Shown: positions 54,743 to 64,000 of the stretch, piece by piece
How the letters are laid out: every line of letters starts with the position of its first letter
How positions within the stretch are numbered: position 1 is the first letter of the stretch
Source: Lepidodermella squamata
Lineage: Eukaryota > Gastrotricha
Direction: 5' to 3'
Length of the DNA: 64,000 bases
NCBI GenBank assembly: GCA_047495785.1
Contig: JBLDXI010000003.1
Location: 2,852,001 to 2,916,000 of the forward strand
Translations under genes and position numbers: made by a program
The notes under the pieces: model-generated
The model's input: only the letters and a program-made list of their open reading frames with translations
The model's database searches: none
What the model was told of the DNA's origin: nothing

Positions 54743-57700
54743 ATAGCATAAAATCTGTGATTCCAATGGTTATATAATTTTATACCGTAGCGTATAAAAA
54801 TTGGGCACAGGTCGACGTTGCAAACTTCAAAAAATTCACGAAAATCCGGGTCACTACTACCGTTTTCAGAACCATCAATTAGATAGAGATGCAATTTTTT
54901 CTCGACGCAGTACCGTGGATGAAGCTGGTTCTTGGATAATTCTCAGATATTCATCTCATCTCGACGAGAACCTAAACCTAGTCGGTGCCAGGTGACATAC
55001 CTACCTACTCGACATGTCAGCCATTTTTCGGAATTTTCTACCCTAAATTTACTGATAAATTGCGATTAATTGTTCAATGGGACGAAATTAGACTTGATGT
55101 TTTTTCTACAGCCATCCAATAAGGCCGCGCCGCTTTAAGTTACTCGGGCTATTCGCTTTAAGCTACCTCCGCGCTATTCTTCGTCATCTATCAAACCGAG
55201 TGAGCTTCAGAAATAAATCGCGTTTTTATAAATTGCTAGCAAACAAAACAGGTCAATTTTTTTTAAGACTCAATTCAAGCGAGGTGCAGACCTATTTCAA
55301 GCTATGAAGTAACAGCAGAAAATTTTTATTTTACCCAGGTTACATGAGCAAAATTGAATCAAACGAGTATGATTTTAATGAAAAATATAGCCGTGTCGCA
55401 GTGATGCGCAATTTTACGCGCAGTCGAAATCGATGCCGATTTACAGGCTATACCAGCAAGGGCTACAGCGTGAACAAACGCCAGCTGAAAATCAGGCATT
55501 AAGGTGGATATTTCTAACCAGCAAATATTACCAGGATCGAAAGGCTCTCGACTCGCAGCGGAGCGTAAAACTACTATCAGCGGTATAACAAAATTTGGCC
55601 CAAGTGAATTTTCAAAATGAATACTAAATGACATGGAATGAGCAATCCCTTTTCTTTTATGGAGCAAATCTCTGTGTTACGCAACATGCTGGATTAACAA
55701 TTGCGTCCTGCATAATCGCGAAGCTATAAAAAATATATTTCGCCCGATTTTGCATAGGTGCGCATGCAAAAAATGGCCGCTTCAAAAATAAACAAAAAAT
55801 AATAATGCACGCATAAATACCTTCAGGTGACATAATGTATTCCAGCTATGTCCTATAACAAAGTAAAGTCAAAGTCGATACCTTATTATCATAGATAATA
55901 CTGGTATTAAAGCAATGGCGAGAATTCGAACAAGAAAGATTGCGAATTTTAACCAAGGATACTTCATTCGAAATTATCCGAAATCTTCACTTTTAGATAG
56001 CAAAAACGAGAAAATTGAAGTATTGTGCGTTAAACGCTAACAAGGCGTGGTGGCTGAAAATGCGCATATTTGGCGGCCATTTTAATTGGCCATTAATCAG
56101 ACCCTCAACAATTAAAGGGTTACGAGGACGCATACGGAGAGTTGCTCATTAAATGAGGCGAAAAATGACAACAATCAACAGGCCGAATTCGAAATAAAAA
56201 GTTACATTTCTGAACTCCAGCCTTAACCCGAGTCCACGTTCGAAGAGTTGGTCATTCGACCAGATTCACCGCCCGTGACGTGAAATTCACCTAATTTTTG
56301 AAGACGAGCAACGAAAGGTCAAATCGATAATTATTATTAAATAATTAGTTGGCCATTTTCTGTGAGGTCATTCATGTCAAAGTAAAGTAAATACGGCACT
56401 AACCAATAAAAAATCCAGCGACCGCGTCCGATAGCGGTAGCAAATTTTCACTCAACGGCAACCGTCGATAAATTAACAGTTTTCAGTATCACATAGAGCC
56501 AAGATGTTTTATCACCTATAAGCGCAACAGTAATACATTACCATTAAAAATGCATTGATTTTCTCAGCAGAAAAAAATTCCTAATAACACTTCGAGAAAA
56601 GAGAAAACTGTGTGGCAAGGGGACATTTCAGGATGGATCAGGAAGACAAGCAACGTACATAACAAGTCCACAATACTGCACATCAAGCAGACCTGTTGAA
56701 TATACCCGCTTTCTGGTAGGTCAGTAATAAAACGGCGAGCGAAAGCCCGCTTAATTACACCGTACCGAAACGGCGGAAGTAGGTCACGCACGCCAACCGA
56801 GCTACCCTACACACTAATTCTCTTCTGTTCAGGATGCCATAGCGAAAATTGGCGAGAGAATGGCGAAAAATGCGTCCAATATTTTTGTAATAAAATTGCG
56901 ATAAAATGGCAAATTTCAAAAAAAATGAGAATGATGTTTAATACCGCCGGCGGCAATTGCAACCGCTCCGAATTAATTAATCGATGGCGCTTCAAGAAAG
57001 GATAATAGAAGAAAAAAATTTGCTCGAAAAATCTTTAAAATCATCGAATTTATGTAGAAACAATTTCTAAAAAAATTCCATTTAATTCAGAAATACATAT
57101 ATGAAATGAAGCGGTATATGAAATACTTGTTACTTATCTATATATAAATACCCATCCTTGATTTGTGTGATAATAATTATTAAGCTCGATATTTGAAGCG
57201 AAACTATAAGTTTCAAATTCTAAATATGAATATCTGTCAAAAATTGCCCCACACAATCGCCTTAAAAAAATGCTCGGATGAAAAAGCATTGTGGAAATTT
57301 CGCACTCATGGATTATAAAAAAATACACAAGCTGCGCACAAATTTCAAATTTGTGCGTGAAAAAGGCAGTTTTTATTGCTTTTTCACTTACCTAAAAGGT
57401 AGATTTCTGCCAGTTTTAATGCTTCGGCAACCGTTTTTTCTCGACAATCTGGTTGCTACGACTGCTAGCAGCCATATATGGCTCGAAAATCCGGTTAAAA
57501 TAGCCTAAAATCGCTTAACAATGGTCAACAAGCAACCAGAACAATCCTCAAAATGGGCATATATAACAGGTATTTCCGCCAGCATTTTAATGGTAAAATT
57601 CATTCTAAAGCTATTTCTAAGTGATATTATAATGTAAGAGCAGAGGAATCTTAGGATATGTTCAAAATTCGAAAATTTTACAAACTGACCGAGAAAATCA

Positions 57701-58745
57701 CCTCTATTTAAGCAAAAGTCCAAAAAAAATCACGACCCCCCGTTTAGAAGGGCTCCTGCCTTCATTGTTGCGTCATTAATACAGCCACGCTAGTCACGTG
57801 ACTCTTAATCGCTTTTAAATTAAATTCAAAGACAGTAAATGCCAGCTTGTCACACAAACAGTGCTGATTTTTCTGAGTGAGATTTTCGACGCGAAATTTA
57901 AAGACTGGGACTACACGTATTTTAAAACCTCAATTTCTTTCCACTCAGGTGAAAAGTCAGCTCTTACCATTTATTAGGCATTCCTTCATCCGCCGACGTG
58001 CGGGTAGTTTCAATAGATTTTTTCCTTTTTTTGATATATCTATGGGAAGTCCCGCAATGCCACGCTGCATTTTTCACGGTTCCATGCGATTTTTCCCTAA
58101 ATTTTCGAAAACTTCATAACCCTAAATTCAACAAAAAATTCAAAGCGTTTGAATTTTAGTGAATTCCGATGGGGGTCTGAATAGATACAACCTTTTTCTA
58201 TAGCTCTATATTTTTAGCTGCCGAAACTCAATTTTCAGTGTTAACGGTACCAAAATTAAGTAGACAAAATACCTCTGGAAATATGTTTAAATATGTATAT
58301 TTACGCCGCTCAAGTGAAGGAATCAGCGTTCAATTACAGCTTCGTGGTAACAAATTTTTCAGATTTATTGTTGCTATTTCGGCTTTTTTGACTATGACCT
58401 ACAGCCAGAAGAAGAAGAACATTTTCTGATTAATTTTGAAATTAATTTCGCCAGACTCCGCCAACCCAAAATTACGGGCCACGGCCAATGGCTGTACCTC
58501 CATATTATGGAAACGGTGTGAAACGGTGAATCATGGTCTCGACCCTCGACCCTCGACCAGTCGCTGTTTTTACCTAATTTTTAGCTCAGCGCAAGTCTCA
58601 TCATGCGGCTCACTTTTCCGCCCTGAGGCGGCCGATTTGAAATGTACAAAAACCTGTATTAGCCATTTTAACAATAAGGAAAGCTTGAAAATATCAATTT
58701 CATGATGTTTTATGGCGACGAAATCGATATTAAGGTGGATAAATA
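54743..58745. other. Gene-poor stretch of about 4 kb
   Basis: No open frame here has splice partners, a leader or a domain I recognise. The sequence is AT-rich with scattered short repeats. Nothing else can be supported. Confidence 0.45.
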
Positions 58746-59127
58746 CAGAGTGTCCCAGAATTTGTGCAACTATTCTTTAATTTGGTAACTTTTAGTAGGA
58801 AATTCATTACTTTTATTAAATTAAACCTACCGAGAGAATTTCCATCTTTTATCGGCGATTTAACCGAAGAAATTACAGATTTACCGGAGAAATCCTGGAA
58901 AATCCCGATGGTAACTGGTTCGGTAATTTTCGGTATTTTACCGGGTTGGGCCAAATTTCTCCGGAATTTTTAATCTCACTTAGAGTGAAGCAAAATTGAT
59001 TAAGTGTGATATTTTGAATTTTTCTAAAAATTTTCTGGCCACGAGGCGTGACTTCGACTCGCATTTTAAATTTTCTGAGCCCTTTTCCGTGTATTTTCTT
59101 TGCGTGCCTTACTTATGGGACACGCTG
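58746..59127. mobile_element. Mariner-like MITE, copy 3 (inverted), with TA flanks
   Basis: Best preserved copy. It begins CAGAGTGTCCCAGAA at 58746 and ends TTATGGGACACGCTG at 59127, so the terminal repeat is CAG(A/C)GTGTCCCA; TA lies directly outside both ends, the target duplication of Tc1/mariner elements. Inside are CGGTAATTTTCGGTATTTTACC and TTTCGG... words matching the complement of copies at 43587 and 48216. 382 bp, no transposase frame. Confidence 0.85.
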
Positions 59128-61788
59128 TAGTTGTGCTGCTCAAGTTAAAATTTCGGCTGCGAAGAAATATGCGAAAAATATATAATTCATTTGCTGGCTT
59201 TCTTCTCGCTCTAACAGTTTCGCCTTCGATAGCGGGCTTGTTCGCAATATTTCTTATTTGCGTGCTAATTCGTGTATATAATCCTGAGGGCAATGCTAGC
59301 ATTGTAAAGGCCTTCCGCGGTTTTTTCCCGGAACCGGTCCCAAGGCCGGCTTTTTTATTGGTGGTTGTGAAATATTTTCGCCATTTGTAGCTTCTGCTTC
59401 AATCTCTGCATGAATGAAAGCCTGTCAGATATAGAGCAGTGGGCCATCCTTCGTCATCAGCAACAGCCACTCGATCGATAATTAAGATGGATTTCAACAG
59501 ATTTTCACAGAAAAATTACACTTTTGGTTTCGAAATTTTATTGGCATTTTTACCTCGAAAAATGATTTAGAAATTCAATAAGTAACAGTTGAACTGCGAC
59601 ATTCAAACAAAGACAACGTTGAATTTTAGCTCGATTATTGACGATATTTCTCTTGCGCCAATTTATTTTCGACAGAGCCGAAATCGATACCAAAACTGTC
59701 TCAATAATCTCAGACTACCTGAGAAAATAATCAGAATAATAATATTGCGGCTGAACAACAGTTGAAATGTTAACATACCACGCTCCTGGATTCAACAATT
59801 TTACTTTGGCTCATATAGATCCACGATAGAGTTATTTTCGTAACTATCTTCTAGAAGAGTTCTTCGATCCCTTGAAAATAATTCCAATTTTTCAAGAAAT
59901 TCAACATTAAAAGTACCATTTGTGGTCGTGGCTGAATAACACATCCAGTATCTTCGGTTTGGTTTCTCTTGCTTTGATTTAGTCTGCCGCGAGTCAAGCG
60001 CCTGAAGGGCCGACTGCTTAAGGTATAGATCGTATCGGGCGCATCGTATTCTCCTTTTGACTAGCCATTTTAAGTTTGATCGATAAATTCTAAGAAAAAA
60101 ATGGAAATTACCACTCTACACATACATGAGACATTAACGCAATTTAACCTCACGACTGAATTTTGTAAATAATCATCATACATTTCAAAGCAAGACGGAA
60201 GTCAAAATGAAACAAATTCATCGTGAAATTTCTTAACAAGTCTTGGTTATAGCATCCAATTCTTCATTCCTTTGTTGGCTTCAAGCGTTAGTTATTTAGC
60301 TACCCATCCGCAACTCGTGATTAGCTAGTGTGAGTGTGGATGGATATTGTTAGCGCTGCCAGATAAGCAACTCGGAAATAATCTGGCTAACGACCGAAAC
60401 TAATGAAAGTTCAGTTGACTTAAAATGAAAGGCCTAAAGTCGGATTCTTGCTAGTTATTAGTCACCTTAAATGTGCAAACTTAAATCAGAGTGTTTACGC
60501 AGCGCCACCCTGATCCACACTCGCCTTGCATTCAAACACGCTAGCTCACAAAAGCCCAAACAGCAACAGCCTGAAGCATTTCAAACTTTACATGTTGCCT
60601 AACATTTTTCTATCACTCATTCGATCCTAGAGTGAGAAGCCTAGAGATCTTACAACCCTAGCGGACCGCCATTACCAGTTATCAAGAAGTTCAAGATGAA
60701 AATGATGTCACACTCGAGACTCCACACCACCATCAAATGCACATAACACCTAACAGAGCATCCTAAGAGTGCATCCATCCCGCAACTTCAGTTTTAGAAA
60801 GACAGCAAAAAGACTCTAGGGGCAAAATTAGATTTAATTCTTAATTCTTAAAATAAAAGCATTAAATGAATGGTAAATGGGGTAAATTCTAGTCTTCTCA
60901 TATCAAGCCAACATAAACAAGGAGCATCCATTAAACTCCATCTCTAACCTGTGAACTCCAATAGCATCTAAAATGTGAATCAGAGTAACTCCGCGAGAAA
61001 TTCCCGAAATTTATGAAAACGAGTGGTGTCCTGGATATAAGGAGTTTCAATTCACAGCAAAGCGTTCCTAATTCAGACCAAAATATGGTCGCTTGCTCAT
61101 CTTCATAGCCATGAGTTGCAGAAGAACAGCCAGCAACAAGCCGATCTAACTGATAAATCTGAAAATATGCTGCTTAACCACTCCACTGCCGCCTACAATA
61201 GCAAAAATTGATCAAATATACAATGCCGCAACTTGAAATAAGCACTAATTCACTGCCAGACAGCCGAAAGTTAACTTGACGAGCCCAACCCGCTGGCAAC
61301 ACGAACGACTGCCAAACGCCAGCCAAGCCTACAAAATAGCGCGTCATTTGATAAATAAATTTATGTGAAGACCAATACGGAAGCCTTTTTATATTTTTCC
61401 GTGGTTCGAAATATTTTTTTATTTATAATTCGAAAAGATGAACCCCTGTTAATTAATAAAATAAGGTCGTTTCTTAAAAATCAGTCCCCACGCAATGCCG
61501 GCGGCACTATGTTAACAATTTTTAATTGTCAAAAATGTAATATTATTTTTTAATTATTTTTCAGTGTCGCTGCGGTCTCAAGGACTCTGTATGCATCCCA
61601 TTTTGCTCTTGAGGAGAGAATAACCATTGTAATAAAAAATAATTTCGTATAAAATCGTGTCGAGTTTTATGAAATCGTGCTACAACCACGCATGACATTA
61701 CCTTAATAACAGGGTGACTCAGGGCGAAAGGTGACCGTTATTGCAGACCAACGACAACGGAATGTCTCCATGTGCTCATCTTCCCTCG
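59128..61788. other. Gene-poor stretch of about 2.7 kb
   Basis: No supported gene. At 61564-61611 a plus-strand frame after a good acceptor (TTTTTCAG) reads CRCGLKDSVCIPFCS and stop, followed by AATAAA near 61630; it might be the last exon of a small Cys-rich peptide, but no convincing upstream exon was found. Confidence 0.35.
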
Positions 61789-61795
61789 TATAAAA
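61789..61795 (+). promoter_or_regulatory. TATA box of ALF-like gene 3
   Basis: TATAAAA, 62 bp upstream of the ATG at 61851. Confidence 0.6.
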
Positions 61796-61850
61796 TGGCA
61801 AATTCAGAATCAGAATCCATCGAAAAGTTCTTATTTTAAATAACGTAGCA

Positions 61851-62354
61851 ATGTTTCTTGCTTTAGCGATTTTCGGCATTTTTTGCCTGTTCGCCTCGAC
61901 GGAATCGGCCTCAGTAAATGTAGTCCCGTGCATTCAACAAAACTGGGTTCAATGTGGGATCGCCCTGGGAACAGCTGTTTTCAAACTTCATCAATGGTCG
62001 GATGGAGTGCCGTATAAGGTTGCATCTTACGATTGTACTGCTAGGTACAAGGGCAGAATCAGCAAGCTGAAATGGGTCTGGGATGGGGAGTTCAATTGCC
62101 CGAGCTTATGGCCGGGTCACACCGGCAATTCACGAGGTTATGCCAGCCGAACTGGAGCGATCGAACATGCGATGCAAGATTTCTACAAAGATTTAACGGC
62201 TGCGAATGTTCTGACCCAGGAACAGTGGGACCAAATGGCACCTGGGGTTGTGAGACCTGTTACTACGACTGTTTCAGACACTACGAAGGCTATTACACAG
62301 GCGACTAGATTGCCGAGAGAGGATATACCTCGAAGAGGAGGAATTATACCGTAA
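61851..62354 (+). CDS. Anti-lipopolysaccharide factor-like protein, copy 3, with C-terminal extension
   Basis: Single exon, 167 residues. Signal peptide MFLALAIFGIFCLFASTES, then PCIQQNWVQC, the loop YDC-x20-CP (KGRISKLKWVWDGEFN) and the downstream SRTGA and helix region. The 20-residue loop spacing and the KWVWDG core are the same as in the copies at 12630 and 14808, about 47 kb away, but overall identity is much lower. Its loop has one more acidic residue and fewer Arg, so LPS binding could be weaker. It carries about 30 extra Thr/Arg/Pro residues at the end (TTTVSDTTKAITQATRLP, RRGGIIP) not present in the other copies; a Thr-rich tail may be O-glycosylated. Intronless like the others. Divergent member rather than a recent duplicate. 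Confidence 0.8.
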   Translation: MFLALAIFGIFCLFASTESASVNVVPCIQQNWVQCGIALGTAVFKLHQWSDGVPYKVASYDCTARYKGRISKLKWVWDGEFNCPSLWPGHTGNSRGYASRTGAIEHAMQDFYKDLTAANVLTQEQWDQMAPGVVRPVTTTVSDTTKAITQATRLPREDIPRRGGIIP

Positions 62355-62607
62355 TTCACTGATGCGAAAATTTGCTTGGTTACTTTCAAAAAACTCATTC
62401 TCTTTTTCTTCTTTCCTTCAAAACCATGTCATTGTATCTTTCAATGATGAACTCAAAAAAATGAAATCCGCAATAGGTATCCGCAATGAAAAGATTGAAC
62501 TAAGCGTTAGAAAAAACCCAATGGCGTGACATAGTTTTATCAATTTATTATTCGAATAAATTATTCAAGATTTCAACGTTTATCAAAATGACCTTTTCGA
62601 AATGTCT

Positions 62608-63110
62608 CTAGTTGGAGACGCTGACGGACTTGCTGAAGGAGTACGAGCCCTTGTTGGCCTTGCGGCCGCCGAACTTGCCGTGGCCGAACTTGCCGCCCTT
62701 GCGGCCGTAGCCGAAGTTCTTGCCGTGCTTGCCGAACTTGCGACCACCGAATCGCTTGTTGTTGCCGAAGCGATTGCCGGAGAACGAGGCGGACCGCGAG
62801 TAGGAAACAGACTTGGAGACCGACTTGGAGAAGGATCCGCGGCGCTTGTTCATCTTCTTGCCGTGGCGCTTCTTCATCGGGAAGGCACGTCCCTTGCGGA
62901 AAGCCCTCTTGTTCTCGAAGGAGCGGCTCGCCGAGGTGCTCACCTTCTTCTCGTAGTGCCGATGCATTTCCTTCGACTCGACATTCCACACCTTAGCCTC
63001 GGAGTAGGCTGAAAAAGATGATAGGGTTAGGCTATTGACATAATTTTGTAGGTGAATAGTTTACCAAGTCCGAGCAGGACGACAACAGCAATGGCGAGGA
63101 AAGCACGCAT
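62608..63110 (-). CDS. Secreted basic Ser/Arg/Gly-rich peptide 3
   Basis: Exons 63065-63110 (46 coding bases) and 62608-63008, 148 residues, same length as peptide 2. Leader MRAFLAIAVVVLLGLA is identical to peptide 2 and the mature chain differs at only a few residues (FPMKK as in peptide 1, NRFGNNKRFG as in peptide 1, the extra GHGKF as in peptide 2, ending SVSVSN as in peptide 4). The mix of features from different copies suggests gene conversion. It lies on the opposite strand about 36 kb from peptide 2, yet the leader, the 56-bp intron and the 5' flank (GGATGGCTGATGATTT on the plus strand) are still very similar. G/C-ending codons dominate. Function unknown. Confidence 0.85.
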
Positions 63111-63193
63111 GTTTAGAATGAGATGAATAAATAATTGATTAGGAAATGGAAAAGCGAGGGATGGCTGATGATTTTTCTTGTGTTCTTTTGCCA

Positions 63194-63201
63194 CTTTTAT
63201 A
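63194..63201 (-). promoter_or_regulatory. TATA box of basic peptide gene 3
   Basis: TATAAAAG on the minus strand, about 85-90 bp upstream of the ATG at 63110, matching the spacing in the sister genes. AT-GCGAATT and CCAATTAAGAA words lie further upstream as in genes 1 and 2. Confidence 0.7.
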
Positions 63202-63921
63202 TCGTGATATTCGCACTTGTAATTGTATTCTTAATTGGCATAGTTCGAAAAAATAGCCAATTATTTCGATCGGAAATTCGCATCTGAAATTCCAAGCGAG
63301 TATTCCCCATTGATAGTTAGAATATTGAAAATTGTAAAACAAAGTGAAATAATTTAATATTAAGATATCCCGCAAATTTTTCAATTAATAATTCAAAATT
63401 AATATTGCCACTGGATAAAAATATTTGTTGTTGTTGTCAAGAACCTCAGATTACAGATTATACCGTGTTTTAGAATAACTCAACGCCGATTTTACATCGA
63501 ATATCGCAACTTTTTCAAACCAATTTCGGCATGAACTTTACTTGGCACGTATGCTACAGACTCCATCTCCTCGAATTTGAAAATTGTTGTTCTTTTTACT
63601 AACGGCACTACCAGCTGATCGAGTTTGCAAGCCACGAGATTTTCAGCGTTAATTTTGAGATTCTCGGAATTAGGAGACCTCGAGTGGTATGGCACCTTGA
63701 TTTAAAAAAAAAATCGCCATTTGAAACTATGAGGATTCAACTATAATAGATGGCGAAAAAGGCGAATGAATTGCTATTAGCTGAACGTTTATTTCATTTC
63801 ACCAAATCTCAAAAATATGACCAGAAATATCAGACTGCTCATCACAGCTTGGCATGGCAAAATAAATTTAATTTTCTAAGTCTGCCGATCTTGAGCCAAC
63901 ATGCTGACCTAGTCTTGAGGA

Positions 63922-64000
63922 TTAGTAGGTGTAGGCGTCATCTCCATGCGCCGCTTCAGGGTTAATAACGCCGTGCGCCTTGTCACCCTTCTTGCCGCCC
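63922..64000 (-). CDS. C-terminal end of a second Lys/Gly-rich secreted protein (partial)
   Basis: Only 25 residues are in the window: GGKKGDKAHGVINPEAAHGD then DAYTY and stop at 63922-63924. KKGDKAHGVINPE matches KKADKAHGIIIPNE at the end of the gene at 20929, and the codons are similarly G/C-ending. The gene continues beyond the right edge. Together with the basic peptide gene at 62608 it repeats the pairing seen at 19.5-21.7 kb. Confidence 0.65.
   Translation of the reverse strand, partial: GGKKGDKAHGVINPEAAHGDDAYTY

Noticed and set aside
54706-54995. Frames on both strands overlapping the 54.4-54.7 kb MITE
   Set aside because: They run into the element's terminal repeat and have no recognisable protein features.
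55359-59390. Several 60-100 residue frames
   Set aside because: None has a start context, leader or partner exon; some lie within the mariner-like MITE.
1-64000. CRISPR arrays, bacterial operons, rRNA
   Set aside because: No regular spacer repeats, Shine-Dalgarno-led gene runs or rRNA-like sequence seen; introns and gene families are animal.

Overview
Eukaryotic, animal DNA. The coding sequence is broken by many short AT-rich GT-AG introns (about 50-70 bp in most genes) and the intergenic DNA is AT-rich. The gene families are metazoan: sushi/CCP proteins, a Ly6/uPAR protein, a Cys-loop receptor family, a probable kleisin and a SOCS-box protein. Three genes carry the Cys-x20-Cys loop of anti-lipopolysaccharide factor (ALF), a family best known from crustaceans and horseshoe crabs, so I lean to an arthropod or close ecdysozoan relative. 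The species cannot be named from the sequence.

Layout. 1-10.8 kb: two minus-strand secreted multi-CCP genes, a 13-exon gene running off the left edge with at least 18 CCPs and a complete 6-exon gene with 6 CCPs, sharing an unusual N-terminal domain. 12.6-15.2 kb: two intronless ALF-type genes with a decayed copy of the 5' flank between them. 15.8-30.7 kb: three intronless minus-strand genes for chimeric receptors (two laminin-G/concanavalin-like domains, a Ser/Thr-rich stalk, a Cys-loop pentameric channel with a very short M3-M4 loop). Two of the three stand head-to-head with plus-strand two-exon genes for secreted, very basic Ser/Arg/Gly peptides, and a further basic peptide lies between. 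31.0-35.3 kb: a three-exon Ly6 gene, a PPxY tail-anchored protein with a TTAA-flanked palindromic element in its intron, and a fourth basic peptide with octapeptide repeats. 36-39 kb: no gene seen.

39-53.3 kb: a minus-strand run of nuclear-looking genes: a 9-exon AT-hook protein with a putative transposase-derived core and a SOCS-box gene nested in one intron, an RG-repeat zinc-ribbon protein, a divergent kleisin (Rad21/Rec8-like), an unrecognised 219-aa protein and a small zinc-ribbon protein resembling the tail of piggyBac transposases. A plus-strand Gag-like gene sits among them. This stretch and the 53-59 kb stretch hold several terminal-inverted-repeat elements, including three copies of one mariner-like MITE. 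54.7-61.8 kb is otherwise gene-poor. 61.8-64 kb: a third ALF-type gene, another near-identical basic peptide gene, and the end of a second Lys-rich peptide gene at the right edge.

How the parts may work together: the CCP, ALF, Ly6 and cationic peptide genes look like a secreted defence or surface-protein neighbourhood. The most distinctive arrangement is the duplicated pair of LamG-channel gene and divergent cationic peptide gene. Whether these are ligand and receptor, co-regulated defence genes or passive neighbours cannot be decided from sequence alone. Multi-exon models were checked by reading frame across every junction, but none is supported by transcripts.
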